A program made the position numbers and the translations under genes. From positions 5,828,001 through 5,892,000 of the forward strand of contig NZ_CP042968.1 of the NCBI RefSeq assembly GCF_001693515.2: a DNA stretch of 64,000 nt. The letters run 5' to 3'. The notes under the pieces are model-generated. The model was not told where the DNA came from. It saw nothing but the letters and a program-made list of their open reading frames with translations, and did not search any database. The DNA is from Bradyrhizobium paxllaeri. Lineage in GTDB: Bacteria; Pseudomonadota; Alphaproteobacteria; Rhizobiales; Xanthobacteraceae. Below are positions 36,728-46,312 of this stretch, one piece after another. Each line of letters opens with the position of its first letter. Positions within the stretch are counted from its first letter, which is position 1.

Positions 36728-36939
36728 CTTGCCCGTCGCAGCTTCCTGAAGCCACGGTCAGTGGCCATGAAGCGTGCGAGCATCAGCGGAATTAGCTTTA
36801 TCGGGTCTACGCGCTGTCCGGTCTTCCGCGTTAACGCTTCCGCATAGGCTATCAGATCCCGATGAACCGGCGCAGTCAGTTCGATCATCACCTTTGCGAC
36901 TTTATCATCTGGAATTGCTTCGATCTTGAGCTTAGCCAT
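36685..36939 (-). CDS. DUF2274 family small protein
   Basis: The 84-residue protein reads IELTAPVHRDLIAYAEALTR followed by a KLIPLMLARFMATDRGF segment, the conserved heart of DUF2274. In many genomes of this group the family is found just downstream of trbI in conjugation clusters. It follows trbI by 5 bases on the same strand and is the last gene of the trb operon. A role as a DNA-binding accessory is possible but unproven. Its 3' end overlaps that of the LysR gene. Confidence 0.8.
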   Translation of the reverse strand: MAKLKIEAIPDDKVAKVMIELTAPVHRDLIAYAEALTRKTGQRVDPIKLIPLMLARFMATDRGFRKLRRASHSANDPAVAKDGR

Positions 36940-36944
36940 ATCTT

Positions 36945-38147
36945 CTATCGTCCTCCATACGGCTGAAGAACCAGATCGCGATTGACAATCACACGAACTG
37001 GGAAGCCCGGTCGAATTGTAAGCGTTGGTTGGATGTTGAGACTGCGTCGAACCACCTGCCGGCCAGTCTGATTCAGCGAATCGGTAGCACCACGGCGCAA
37101 TGCCCGAACGATTGCACCGTTGTTGCCATTTGTGTCGGAGCCCTCGCCCAGTTCGGCGCCGACTCCCAAGAACGTCGATAGCGCGGCGGCTTTGAAGAGT
37201 TCGCCCCAGTGATTGTCTATCTGGTCCTCGAGGCCTGCATAACCTGCGGCATCAGCGCCGGGCTTTCGCTCAAGGACGATCGAACGTCCATTCGGCATGA
37301 TCAGCCGCGTCCAGACGAGCAGCACACGTGATTGGCCGGCAGTTACTTGACTGTCGTAGATTCCGATGAGACGTGCCCCCTGCGGAACTAGAAGATAGCG
37401 TCCCGTTGGTGTGTCGAATATGTTCTCAGTCACCAGCGCTGCGATCGGTCCCGGCAGATCGGAGCGAATGCCCGTAATCAGAGCTCCCGGAATCACGGAC
37501 CCAGCCTGCACAACGTACGGCGAAGCCGGCATCGTCACGCGATCGGAGCTCGTCGTCCGTCGATCTACTGAGGCATTGACGAAGGCGAGCTTGCGATCCT
37601 GCCCGTTCTGGGCATAGGCCTCATCGGACGAGGACACCGCGTTCGGAACAGTCTCGGCGGGAGCGGCCGCCGCGGAGGGTCGAACATTGGTTGACGCAAA
37701 GACCTTGCTGATGCGAGCGGCCTCGCTTTCCTGGTTCATTCGCTGCTGTTCGGCGTCGGCAACAAGCGGTCCCGACTGAGCTTGAGCTGCAACGATCGGG
37801 CCGCCGAGATCGCCCGGCAGCGGTGGTCCGAGGCGCGGCACGTCTCGCGGTACACCTGCATAGTCGCGCGGCAACCCGGCCAAGCCATCAGCTACGTTGT
37901 GATGATCTGTACGATAGAGTTCTTCTGATGCAGGCGTCCGCGTGCGATTGTTCTGCATGGCCCAAAGGACGGCTGCAGAGACCAGAAGAAGCGCCAATGC
38001 CGTCCCGCTGGCCAAAACCTTACGCGACAGACGCGTAACAAGCGGGCGTTCTGGACGGAGCCGCAAAGAATGAGCAATTTCCTCGGATGTCTTCGGCGCG
38101 GTCGAATGAGAGCTGCCGGCATTATTCGCTTCGGTGCCGGTCATCAA
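36945..38147 (-). CDS. trbI: Conjugal transfer protein TrbI (VirB10-like)
   Basis: The 400-residue protein has a cytoplasmic N-terminus and one membrane helix (ASGTALALLLVSAAVLWAM, about residues 46-65). A Pro/Ala-rich linker follows, then the VirB10/TrbI domain: TGRYLLVPQGARLIGIYDS and LVWTRLIMPNGRSIVLERK, and a final RPGFPVRVIVNRDLVL. It spans the envelope as the outer core scaffold of the type IV secretion system. Its start overlaps the trbG stop as ATGA, showing translational coupling. Confidence 0.95.
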   Translation of the reverse strand: MMTGTEANNAGSSHSTAPKTSEEIAHSLRLRPERPLVTRLSRKVLASGTALALLLVSAAVLWAMQNNRTRTPASEELYRTDHHNVADGLAGLPRDYAGVPRDVPRLGPPLPGDLGGPIVAAQAQSGPLVADAEQQRMNQESEAARISKVFASTNVRPSAAAAPAETVPNAVSSSDEAYAQNGQDRKLAFVNASVDRRTTSSDRVTMPASPYVVQAGSVIPGALITGIRSDLPGPIAALVTENIFDTPTGRYLLVPQGARLIGIYDSQVTAGQSRVLLVWTRLIMPNGRSIVLERKPGADAAGYAGLEDQIDNHWGELFKAAALSTFLGVGAELGEGSDTNGNNGAIVRALRRGATDSLNQTGRQVVRRSLNIQPTLTIRPGFPVRVIVNRDLVLQPYGGR

Positions 38148-39124
38148 GACCTCCCGTCGCTTCTAACGATCCGAACCCTTTGCTGGGCATCGCCACCAAG
38201 CCGCAGTTCCGCCGCGGCAAACAGCCGATCGACAATCAGCACATTATGATGGGTTCGGTAGTTGACGATTTCGGGATTGCCATCCGGGCCGATGACGAAC
38301 AGCGGCGGCATCTCGCCTTGAACGATTCCTTGTGAGAATTCCACATAGACCTTGCGGCCATCGTCATAGGCACCGATCGGCCGCCAGGGCGGATTGTCGC
38401 CCTCGAGGGTGTAGCGATAGCGCCGCTGAGCGGGGTCGGGAAGAACTGGCGTTGGCGGAACGGCCTGAGCACGCGTCGTCCGATCCTCCGGATAGAACCA
38501 GGCCACCGAAGGCATATAGGACTTCTCACGCGATCGCAGCTCGATCAGATAGGTGCGCCGGTCAGTGTTGACCACGAGATTGGTCTCGATTGAAGGCCGT
38601 GTCGGCTTGACCATGATATGGACGCGCCTGGTGTCGCCACTTCCGCTTTCGGTATCGCCGACAACCCAGCGTACGGTGTCACCGGCCGACACCGGACCTG
38701 AACCCGTGAGCTGCTCACCGGGCTCGAGCGCGATATCGGTAATCTGTCCGGGCGCAGCGTAAATCTGATAGAGGGCACCGGGACTAAACGGAAACACCTG
38801 CACGGCGTTGAAGTAGCCCTGCTTCCGGGGTTCAACGCGCGCGGCATCATTCGCCGTCTCAATCCGGGCAATCGGCTCTTCGGCCTCCTTCGCTCCTTTC
38901 CTGCCGCCCTTGGCTGGGATCCAGGAGGGTGGAACATGCAGTGATCGCGGACGCTCCTCCGCCAACACTGTTGGATTGGGAAGCGGCGGTATATCAGCGT
39001 CGTAGCTGATCTGCGGGGGTTTGAAGGTGGTGCAGCCGCTGAGCGTAACCATGCAAACGAGCAACATCGGACACAGGATGTCGCCCACACGAGAGCTAGT
39101 AATTTTGGTTATCGGCCCGTTCAC
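38144..39124 (-). CDS. trbG: Conjugal transfer protein TrbG (VirB9-like)
   Basis: The 326-residue protein has a lipoprotein-type start: a hydrophobic LCPMLLVCMVTLSGC, with Cys31 as likely lipid site. The TrbG domain includes the VVNTDRRTYLIELRSREKSY segment and a C-terminal PLFVIGPDGNPEIVNYR beta domain. TrbG is the VirB9-like outer-membrane complex subunit that binds TrbI. It overlaps trbF by 4 bases and trbI by 4 bases. Confidence 0.95.
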   Translation of the reverse strand: MNGPITKITSSRVGDILCPMLLVCMVTLSGCTTFKPPQISYDADIPPLPNPTVLAEERPRSLHVPPSWIPAKGGRKGAKEAEEPIARIETANDAARVEPRKQGYFNAVQVFPFSPGALYQIYAAPGQITDIALEPGEQLTGSGPVSAGDTVRWVVGDTESGSGDTRRVHIMVKPTRPSIETNLVVNTDRRTYLIELRSREKSYMPSVAWFYPEDRTTRAQAVPPTPVLPDPAQRRYRYTLEGDNPPWRPIGAYDDGRKVYVEFSQGIVQGEMPPLFVIGPDGNPEIVNYRTHHNVLIVDRLFAAAELRLGGDAQQRVRIVRSDGRS

Positions 39125-39807
39125 TGCCCGACCTCCTTCGACCAGTTGATGGCATTGACATAGACGCCAAGCGGATTTTTGCGCAGACGATCGGCATCGC
39201 GCGGCGTATCGATCACGATGGTGAGGATGGCAGTCCAGCGCTCGGTAGTGGCAAGCTGACCATTGTCATAGCGGCGCTCGATCCAGGCGACACGAAAACT
39301 CTCCGGCGAAGCGCGGATGACGCTCGATATTTCGACGGCAATCTGCACCTTACCGAGATTGGCAAAGGGATCGTTGACCCGAGCATGGTTGTTGAGAGCC
39401 GCCGCGCCGCGGTCCGTGGTAAAGTCATAGGCTCGCAGCCAGTCCTGACGCAGTACGACGGCGTCGGCCGGAAGCCCGCGTACGTCTTCGATGAAGCGTG
39501 CCAGATGGAACGCAATCTGCGGATCGGTCGGCTGATAGAAGGGATTGGCGGGGCTAACGCCCTGTGCCTGGCCGAGACGATCGACCTCGACGACCCAGGG
39601 CGTGACGGTGCCTTGCGTCGACTGCCAGACAAGAGCGGATGCGAGTCCAGCCGATAGGGTTAGTGAGCCGAAAGCCATCAGCCGCCAGTTTCTCGCTTGC
39701 ACGCGCGCCGAACCGATGCGGTCGTCCCAAACTTGGGCCGCCCTTTGATAGGGCGTCACAGGCGCGGGCGTGCGGCCGTAATGAACGGCTGGTCGCTTGA
39801 ACATCAT
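39121..39807 (-). CDS. trbF: Conjugal transfer protein TrbF (VirB8-like)
   Basis: The 228-residue protein has one N-terminal membrane helix (LMAFGSLTLSAGLASALVWQ) and the TrbF/VirB8 periplasmic domain. VRGLPADAVVLRQDWLRAYD and the final VYVNAINWSKEV are characteristic. VirB8-like proteins link the inner-membrane complex to the core of the type IV system. The last codons overlap the start of trbG, and the start overlaps trbL by 4 bases, so the operon is tightly packed. Confidence 0.95.
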   Translation of the reverse strand: MMFKRPAVHYGRTPAPVTPYQRAAQVWDDRIGSARVQARNWRLMAFGSLTLSAGLASALVWQSTQGTVTPWVVEVDRLGQAQGVSPANPFYQPTDPQIAFHLARFIEDVRGLPADAVVLRQDWLRAYDFTTDRGAAALNNHARVNDPFANLGKVQIAVEISSVIRASPESFRVAWIERRYDNGQLATTERWTAILTIVIDTPRDADRLRKNPLGVYVNAINWSKEVGQ

Positions 39808-41057
39808 TGCTTTCCTTCCGAGAGATCGACGGAGGCACCTCCCCCATTTCGATCAGCAGAGCGTACGGCGTTGCTGGCGGTTGATGCTCCATGGCGTATG
39901 GCCTGCATGCGCCTCATACGCGAAGCCCATTTGGATTGAGTGTCTGCAGATGAGGCATTCGCAGGGGCCTGGACTACGCCAGCTTCGCCAACCGTAGCAC
40001 CGCCGGTTGATGCCGAGCTGCTACCGGAACTTGTCGCAGCGCGACGAAGCGGGCTCATCATCGCGGACGTGGCGGCATCCCTGACGCCGGACAAGCCACC
40101 TGCCCGAAACGCACGGCTCGCACTACCCGATAGCGCGGCAGTTCCACGCGCAGCCCCCGCGAGCGCGCCAGCGCCGGCTGCAGCAAGTCCGGCTCCAGCC
40201 ATCACAGCTCCGCCGGCAGCTAACCCCGTGCCAATGACGGCTCCGGCGCCAAGCTGCGGGCCGCCGGACACAATGCCATTGGCGATGCCGGGCCCAAAGA
40301 TCCCCAGGCCCAGCAGCGCCAATGCTGCGAGCACCAGGGCCAAGGCATCTTCAATTCCGATCTGTGCCCCGCTTGATCCCGCCGTAAACTGCGAAAACAG
40401 CGTTGAGCCGATACCGACGATGACCGCCAGCACCATGACCTTGACGCCGGATGAGATGACATTACCGAGCACGCGTTCAGCGGCGAAGGCTGTTTTGCCA
40501 AACAGCCCAAAAGGGATCAGGACAAAGCCAACGAGCGTCGTTAGCTTGAATTCAATCAGAGTGACAAAGAGCTGGATTGCCAAGATGAAGAAGGCGAGCA
40601 GCACGATCACCCAGGCGAATAGCAGCACACTTATCTGGATGAAGTTCTCGAAGAAGCTGACGTAACCCATCAATCCCGAGATAGAGTCCAGGATCGGCCG
40701 CCCCGCATCTATGCCGACTTGGGCGATCCGGCCCGGGCGTAGGAATTCAGCCGAGGACAGTCCCGTGCCGGAGGCCTTGAGGCCGAGACCCGCAAAGCTC
40801 TCGAAAACGATACGGGCAAGATTATTCCAATTACCGATCAGGTAAGCGAAGACGCCAACAAACAGCGTCTTCTTCACGAGGCGAGCAATGATATCTTCAT
40901 CCGTACCCCAGGCCCAGAACAGGGCGGCCAGCGTGACGTCGATCGCGGCGAGCGTCGTCGCGAGGAAGGCGACTTCGCTTCCGAGCAACCCGAATCCGCT
41001 GTCGATATAGCGGGTAAACGTTTCCAGGAATCGGTCAATGACGCCGGTGCCACCCAT
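39804..41057 (-). CDS. trbL: Conjugal transfer protein TrbL (VirB6-like)
   Basis: The 417-residue protein has about six hydrophobic segments in the first 290 residues (for example FFILAIQLFVTLIEFKLTTL). A long hydrophilic tail rich in Ala, Gly and Ser follows. This is the TrbL/VirB6 layout, forming the inner-membrane channel part of the type IV secretion system. The early motif ETFTRYIDSGFGLLGSEVAF is conserved in TrbL. It follows trbK-alt by 5 bases and overlaps trbF by 4 bases. Confidence 0.9.
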   Translation of the reverse strand: MGGTGVIDRFLETFTRYIDSGFGLLGSEVAFLATTLAAIDVTLAALFWAWGTDEDIIARLVKKTLFVGVFAYLIGNWNNLARIVFESFAGLGLKASGTGLSSAEFLRPGRIAQVGIDAGRPILDSISGLMGYVSFFENFIQISVLLFAWVIVLLAFFILAIQLFVTLIEFKLTTLVGFVLIPFGLFGKTAFAAERVLGNVISSGVKVMVLAVIVGIGSTLFSQFTAGSSGAQIGIEDALALVLAALALLGLGIFGPGIANGIVSGGPQLGAGAVIGTGLAAGGAVMAGAGLAAAGAGALAGAARGTAALSGSASRAFRAGGLSGVRDAATSAMMSPLRRAATSSGSSSASTGGATVGEAGVVQAPANASSADTQSKWASRMRRMQAIRHGASTASNAVRSADRNGGGASVDLSEGKQ

Positions 41058-41062
41058 CCAAC

Positions 41063-41449
41063 TTACTCGCGTTCTGGTGCTGCAATGGGCGGCCAGCCCT
41101 GGGGAAGACGATCGAGAAACTTGGGCTGCGCCAACGCCGATGCCGGACTGCCTGATTGATCATCGGCGGACGAAACGGATGACGTCTTTTTTGATCCCAG
41201 GAAGCGACGGCGGTTCTCCGCCCAGATCAGACGGCACTCCCGGAGTTCTGCCGCCTGCTCGGAGGTCACCTTCCGGCAGTGTTCGAGTTTGGCGTCAGGT
41301 GGATGGGTCGCGCGGGATGCCGAGGATCTTGTTGGTGGACTCTCCCTATCGTCGCGAAGCTGGATCGTGCAGGCCGCGACAACCAGGAGAGACACGACAG
41401 CTGCCGTGATCACAAAGATCATGCGCTTGAGCTCATCACCTTTGTTCAT
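41063..41449 (-). CDS. Putative entry-exclusion lipoprotein, TrbK-alt type
   Basis: The 128-residue protein has a short charged N-terminus and a hydrophobic segment ending in VVAAC (Cys27), a lipoprotein-type cleavage site. The segment LEHCRKVTSEQAAELRECRL has two conserved Cys and an AELRECR motif typical of the alternative TrbK family found between trbJ and trbL. In conjugation systems TrbK blocks entry of a second copy of the element. The ATG at 41449 overlaps the trbJ stop (ATGA). Confidence 0.75.
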   Translation of the reverse strand: MNKGDELKRMIFVITAAVVSLLVVAACTIQLRDDRESPPTRSSASRATHPPDAKLEHCRKVTSEQAAELRECRLIWAENRRRFLGSKKTSSVSSADDQSGSPASALAQPKFLDRLPQGWPPIAAPERE

Positions 41450-42183
41450 TGGTGAAACATCCGAACCGTTGAAGGCTGATAGCCTCGAGCGGATGCGAGA
41501 AAGCGACGAAGCTGCTCCCTACCCTGGTCTTGGGCCGCAGTACGCTGGGCAATTTCTAGATTCTGTGCACGTCCTTGCGCGGCAACAGCCGCCGTGAGGT
41601 CAGCGAGTTGCTGCGCCTGCAGACCAAGCAGCTGATTTCCGGCCTGACTGGCCTGTAGCGCGCCAGTCGCGCCCTGGCTGGAGCTGACAAGGGCGGACAT
41701 CTCTTTGCGCTGGCCATCGAGATTGCCGACCACGGTCGCTTGAACGCGTAGAGCATCCTGCAAGCCGGCCATAGAATTCCGCCAGCGTGTTTGCGCATTC
41801 GCCATCAAGGCTTGATCTGTCTCGCTCGCCTGGACTGACGCATAGGTCGTCGAGAACGCTCGATCGATCTGATTGATGTCGTAGGCCATGCGCTGTGCTT
41901 GGGCGAGCAGTTGTTGCGTTCGCTGGAAAGACCGCTCGAGCTGCTGCAACGAGGTATATGGCAGACTGGCGAGATTTTTACCCTGGTTGATCAACATCTG
42001 AGCTTGGTTATGCAGCGAAGTGATCTGGTTGTTGATCTGCTGCAGCTCACGCGCGGCCGTGAGCACGTTCTGCGCATAGTTGTTGGGATCAAACACGACC
42101 AATTGGGCGGATACGGGCGAAGCGGTATCTGCGATCGTAATGGCGAGCGCACTCATTGCTGAGAGGTGACGGCGAGACATCAT
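41446..42183 (-). CDS. trbJ: Conjugal transfer protein TrbJ (VirB5-like)
   Basis: The ATG at 42183 (or 42180) overlaps the trbE stop and begins a signal peptide (SALAITIADTASPVSA, cut before QLVVFDP). The 244-residue product is mostly helical. VVFDPNNYAQNVLTAARELQ is the conserved TrbJ start, and Gln-rich coiled-coil-like helices follow, with a VxxSSQGATGALQASQAGNQ segment. TrbJ is a periplasmic, pilus-associated subunit. A longer frame upstream to 42255 overlaps trbE and is not used. Confidence 0.9.
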   Translation of the reverse strand: MMSRRHLSAMSALAITIADTASPVSAQLVVFDPNNYAQNVLTAARELQQINNQITSLHNQAQMLINQGKNLASLPYTSLQQLERSFQRTQQLLAQAQRMAYDINQIDRAFSTTYASVQASETDQALMANAQTRWRNSMAGLQDALRVQATVVGNLDGQRKEMSALVSSSQGATGALQASQAGNQLLGLQAQQLADLTAAVAAQGRAQNLEIAQRTAAQDQGREQLRRFLASARGYQPSTVRMFHQ

Positions 42184-44621
42184 GACAGGCCTTCCTGCTT
42201 GATAAGACCCGGAATAAGATCGGCGGCCCAACCTAGCCCGCGCGCGGCGAGCCATCCGGTGACAAAGCCGTCACGGCCATGTTCCGCCAGCACACGCTCA
42301 ATCATTGCCTGATCGGACTTTGATGAAGCCGCAGTGAAGGCGAGCGCGAACTCCTCAAGACCCAGCTCGAACAGGCGATTGCCGCGCCGTGACTGGCAGT
42401 AGTAATCGCGTTTTGGGGTGGCGCGAGCCAGGATCTCGATCTGGCGATCGTTGAGACCGAAGTGCCGATAGATCGCCGTGATCCGCGGCTCGATCGCTCG
42501 CTCATTCGGAAGGAACAGCCGCGTCGGGCAACTCTCGATGATGGCAGTTGCAATCGCGGAGCCATCGATATCCGAGAGCGATTGCGTGGCGAAGATGACG
42601 GAGGCATTCTTCTTGCGCAGCGTCTTCAGCCATTCACGGATCTGGCCGGCAAACCCTTCATCATCGAGTGCAAGCCAACCTTCGTCGATAATGAGTAGCG
42701 TGGGCCTCCCGTCGAGTTGCCTCTCAATCCGATGAAATAGATAGGATAGGACTGCCGGTGCCGCGCCGGTTCCGATCAACCCCTCGGTTTCGAACACCTG
42801 GACCGAACTTGTTCCAAGCCGTTCGGTCTCCGCATCGAGCAAGCGCCCAGACGGGCCACCGAGGCAATAGGGTTGAAGGGCCCTTTTCAGGCTCTGGGAC
42901 TGCAGCAGAACGGACAGACCAGTCAGCGTGCGTTCGCCCGCAGGCGCCGAAGCCAGCGAAGACAGCGCCGACCAAAGATGCTCTTTTGCTTCGGGTGTGA
43001 CGTCGATCTTTTCGCGGGTAAGGATGGCGGCGATCCATTCCGCGGCCCAGCCGCGCTCGGCCGCATCGTCGATCATGGCAAGCGGCTGCAACGCTACGGG
43101 TTGGGAGGTGCCGTCGGAGAGCGCGCCGCCGAGGTCGTGCCAATCTCCTTTCATGGCAAGGGCTGCGGCCCGGATTGAGCCGCCGAAATCGAAGGCAACG
43201 ATCTGGGAGGTAGGATAACGGCGGAACTGCAGCGCCATCAACGCAAGCAGCACCGACTTGCCCGCCCCTGTCGGACCGACCACCAACGCGTGTCCGACGT
43301 CCCCAACGTGCAGGGAGAAGCGAAACGGCGTCGCCCCTTCCGTCCGTGCAAAGAACAAGGGCGGCGCCCCAAGATGGGCATCCCTTGCTGGCCCTGCCCA
43401 GACCGCGGACAATGGAACCATATGGGCGATGTTCAGGGTCGAGACCGGAGGTTGGCGTACATTGGCATAGACGTGCCCAGGCAACGACCCCAGCCAGGCA
43501 TCGACGGCGTTGACGGTCTCTACCATGGAGGTGAAGTCGCGCCCCTGAATGACCTTCTCGACCAGCCGCAACCGTTCATTCGCAGTGTGCGGGTTCTCGT
43601 CCCAGACCGTGATCGTTGCGGTGACGAAGGCTTCGCCGACCATGTCCGAGCCGAGTTCCTGCAACGCGGCGTCAGCGTCGATAGCCTTGTTGCTGGCGTC
43701 GGTGTCGATCAGGGACGACGGTTCGTTGGTCATTACCTCCTTGAGGATTGCGGCAACGGATTTCCGCTTGGCGAACCATTGCCGCCTGATCCTGGTCAGG
43801 AGCCTCGTCGCATCAGCCTTGTCGAGCATGATCGCGCGGGTCGACCAGCGATAGGGAAACGCCAACCGATTGAGGTCGTCCAGGATCCCCGGCGTGGTCG
43901 CGCTTGGGAACCCGACAATCGTAAGCACGCGCAGATGCTGGTCGCCAAGCATCGGCTCGAGGCCGCCGGTCAACGGCTGATCGGCCAGCAACGCGTCGAG
44001 GTACATGGGAATCTCGGGGACACGGACGCGGTGGCACTTGGTTGAGACGCACGCGTGCAAAAAGGTCAGGGTCTCGCCGTCATCGAGCCACCGGCACTCC
44101 GGCATGAACCCTTCGACCAGTTGCAGCACGCGGTCGGTCCGGTCAACAAAGCCGCGCAATGCTTCGCCGGCGTCGGCAGCCTGCCCGCGCTGCCGTCCCT
44201 CATAAAGGAGGTGCTCGGCGCGGGCCGTATCCTCTACCGGCGGCAAATACAGGAAGGTGAGGAAGTATGCAGATTCGTAGTGAACGCCCTCCTCCTCGAA
44301 TTGAGCTCGGCGTTCAGCATCGACCAAGGCCGAAGCGACATCCGGACAACTGCTCGGCGGATAAGCGTTCGACTGATATCGCTGCGCCTCCACAAATACG
44401 GCCCAACCTGAACCGAGGCGGCGAAGTGCATTGTTGAGGCGGCCGGCAACAGCAACGAGCTCCGCTGGAACGGAGGAATCAAGGTCGGGCCCCCGAAAGC
44501 GCGCGGTTCTCTGGAACGACCCGTCCTTATTGAGGACAATGCCTTCGTCGACGAGTGCGGCCCATGGCAGGAAATCTGCTAAGCTCACGTTGGAACGGCG
44601 GTATTCGCTGAGGTTCATCAT
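42180..44621 (-). CDS. trbE: Conjugal transfer ATPase TrbE (VirB4-like)
   Basis: This 813-residue protein is the large VirB4-type ATPase. The Walker A motif GPTGAGKS lies at residues 449-456 and the Walker B LLIIDEGW at residues 642-649, and the N-terminal TrbE/CagE domain precedes them. The VirB4 ATPase energises pilus assembly and substrate transfer at the inner membrane. It is the longest gene of the operon, 7 bases after trbD. No sign of disruption is seen. Confidence 0.95.
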   Translation of the reverse strand: MMNLSEYRRSNVSLADFLPWAALVDEGIVLNKDGSFQRTARFRGPDLDSSVPAELVAVAGRLNNALRRLGSGWAVFVEAQRYQSNAYPPSSCPDVASALVDAERRAQFEEEGVHYESAYFLTFLYLPPVEDTARAEHLLYEGRQRGQAADAGEALRGFVDRTDRVLQLVEGFMPECRWLDDGETLTFLHACVSTKCHRVRVPEIPMYLDALLADQPLTGGLEPMLGDQHLRVLTIVGFPSATTPGILDDLNRLAFPYRWSTRAIMLDKADATRLLTRIRRQWFAKRKSVAAILKEVMTNEPSSLIDTDASNKAIDADAALQELGSDMVGEAFVTATITVWDENPHTANERLRLVEKVIQGRDFTSMVETVNAVDAWLGSLPGHVYANVRQPPVSTLNIAHMVPLSAVWAGPARDAHLGAPPLFFARTEGATPFRFSLHVGDVGHALVVGPTGAGKSVLLALMALQFRRYPTSQIVAFDFGGSIRAAALAMKGDWHDLGGALSDGTSQPVALQPLAMIDDAAERGWAAEWIAAILTREKIDVTPEAKEHLWSALSSLASAPAGERTLTGLSVLLQSQSLKRALQPYCLGGPSGRLLDAETERLGTSSVQVFETEGLIGTGAAPAVLSYLFHRIERQLDGRPTLLIIDEGWLALDDEGFAGQIREWLKTLRKKNASVIFATQSLSDIDGSAIATAIIESCPTRLFLPNERAIEPRITAIYRHFGLNDRQIEILARATPKRDYYCQSRRGNRLFELGLEEFALAFTAASSKSDQAMIERVLAEHGRDGFVTGWLAARGLGWAADLIPGLIKQEGLS

Positions 44622-44628
44622 TGCCTGC

Positions 44629-44892
44629 TCACACGTTCAGATGGGTGGGGATACGCAGATGCCGCCTTGCGACTTCGAGAAACAGCGGATCACGCTTCGC
44701 TGCCCACACGGCGGCGGCATGGCCGAGCACCCAGAGCAGAAGACCGGCAATCCAAAGCCTTAAGCCGAGGCCAAGCGCTGCGGCCACGGTGCCGTTGAGG
44801 ATGGCGACCGCCCGCGGGGCGCCGCCGAGCAAGATCGGTTCGGTCAACGCGCGATGCACCGGCACCGCGAAGCCTTCCATGGGCCCGTCCAT
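44629..44892 (-). CDS. trbD: Conjugal transfer protein TrbD (VirB3-like)
   Basis: From the ATG at 44892, which overlaps the last base of the trbC stop codon, the protein has 87 residues. FAVPVHRALTEPILLGGAPR is the TrbD/VirB3 start. A hydrophobic hairpin (VAAALGLGLRLWIAGLLLW) follows, then a basic tail ending in LRIPTHLNV. A longer frame upstream in another phase is only a shadow of trbC. It is an inner-membrane subunit working with the VirB4-like ATPase. Confidence 0.9.
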   Translation of the reverse strand: MDGPMEGFAVPVHRALTEPILLGGAPRAVAILNGTVAAALGLGLRLWIAGLLLWVLGHAAAVWAAKRDPLFLEVARRHLRIPTHLNV

Positions 44893-45215
44893 CAGATCAG
44901 GACTCCGCCGCCGAACGAGAAGAATGCCAGGAAGAAGCTCGACGCCGCGAACGCGATCGACAATCCGAAGACGATCTGGATCAGGCGCCGGAAGCCGCCG
45001 GAGGTATCGCCAAAGGCAAGCGTAAGACCCGTGACGATGATGATGATCACGGCCAGGATCTTGGCGACCGGTCCTTCGACCGATCGCAGAATCTGGTTGA
45101 GTGGCTGCTCCCACGGCATGTTCGAGCCGGCGGCATCGGCGTTCGAAGCAGCTAGTACAGTCATAAGAGCGGTGGCCGCGCCCAGCACCACGCGTTGAAA
45201 GATGATCCGCTTCAT
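44892..45215 (-). CDS. trbC: Conjugal transfer pilin TrbC (VirB2-like)
   Basis: The 107-residue protein has an N-terminal signal sequence ([18 protein letters not shown]) with a cut near ADA-AGS. Two hydrophobic helices separated by a short basic loop with FGDTSGGFRR follow, as in VirB2/TrbC pilins. It encodes the subunit of the conjugative pilus, which is usually processed by a protease. It overlaps trbB by 4 bases and trbD by 1 base. Confidence 0.9.
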   Translation of the reverse strand: MKRIIFQRVVLGAATALMTVLAASNADAAGSNMPWEQPLNQILRSVEGPVAKILAVIIIIVTGLTLAFGDTSGGFRRLIQIVFGLSIAFAASSFFLAFFSFGGGVLI

Positions 45216-46183
45216 GGTCGATCTCCTTGCCGTCGAATGAGGTAGTCGCCGTCGGGTGTCAGGCCCTCGACATGCGCAAGTTCTGCCAGCCGCCGATCCA
45301 CGCCGCGGCCGGAGAGAACAGCAATTACATCGATCGTTTCCGCGATCAGCGCCCGCGGCACGGTGACGACCGCTTCCTGGATCAGTTGCTCGAGCCGGCG
45401 GAGCGCGCCAAGCGCTGTGCCAGCGTGGATGGTACCGATGCCGCCGGGATGGCCGGTCCCCCAGGCCTTGAGGAGATCGAGCGCCTCAGCGCCACGTACC
45501 TCACCGATCGGAATCCGGTCGGGTCGCAGCCGCAGCGAGGAGCGGACGAGATCCGAAAGCGAGGCAACGCCGTCCTTGGTACGCAACGCTACAAGGTTCG
45601 GCGAGGCGCATTGGAGTTCGCGTGTGTCTTCGATCAGCACGACACGGTCGGTCGTCTTGGCGACTTCGGCCAGGAGGGCATTCGTCAGCGTGGTCTTACC
45701 GGTCGAGGTACCGCCCGCCACGAGGACGTTGCGGCGCTCCCGAACAGCCTCACGGAGCAGCTCTGCTTGAACTTCCGCCATGATGCCGGCGGAAACGTAA
45801 TCCTCGAGGGTAAAGACGGCGACTGCAGGCTTCCTGATCGCAAAGGCTGGTGCGGTTACCACGGGTGGCAGCAGCCCCTCGAACCGCTCTCCGGTTTCCG
45901 GCAATTCGGCCGATACTCGTGGACGTGCCGAATGAACCTCGGCGCCAACGTGATGGGCGACGAGCCGCACGATGCGCTCGCCATCGGCCGCAGCAAGGCG
46001 CTCGCCTGTGTCCGCCAAGCCGTCCGAGAGCCGATCGACCCAGAGCCGGCCGTCGGGATTGAGCATCACCTCAACGATAATAGGATCCTCGAGCCAAGCC
46101 GCAATCGACGGTCCGAGCGCAGTGCGTAGCATGCGCGCACCGCGCGATATCACTTCGGACTGGATGGAATGAACTGCCACCAT
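45212..46183 (-). CDS. trbB: Conjugal transfer ATPase TrbB (VirB11-like)
   Basis: From the ATG at 46183 the protein has 323 residues with [17 protein letters not shown] (Walker A) and [11 protein letters not shown] (Asp box). [19 protein letters not shown] is the Walker B/Arg finger region, followed by [14 protein letters not shown] (His box). This is the VirB11/TrbB hexameric traffic ATPase of the inner membrane. It begins the trb operon after a gap of 129 bases to the CopG-like gene; an ATG at 46192 is an alternative. Confidence 0.95.
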   Translation of the reverse strand: MVAVHSIQSEVISRGARMLRTALGPSIAAWLEDPIIVEVMLNPDGRLWVDRLSDGLADTGERLAAADGERIVRLVAHHVGAEVHSARPRVSAELPETGERFEGLLPPVVTAPAFAIRKPAVAVFTLEDYVSAGIMAEVQAELLREAVRERRNVLVAGGTSTGKTTLTNALLAEVAKTTDRVVLIEDTRELQCASPNLVALRTKDGVASLSDLVRSSLRLRPDRIPIGEVRGAEALDLLKAWGTGHPGGIGTIHAGTALGALRRLEQLIQEAVVTVPRALIAETIDVIAVLSGRGVDRRLAELAHVEGLTPDGDYLIRRQGDRP

Positions 46184-46312
46184 TGCCCCCAAAGCGTCGA
46201 GCGCAAACGGCCTCGACGACTGGGATCATTAGAAAAAGCAGGTCGCGTGTCTGCGCAACAAGACCAAGTCGGACGGCGCGCTGTGGCGTAGCAAAAGAAA
46301 GAGACGGCGCAC

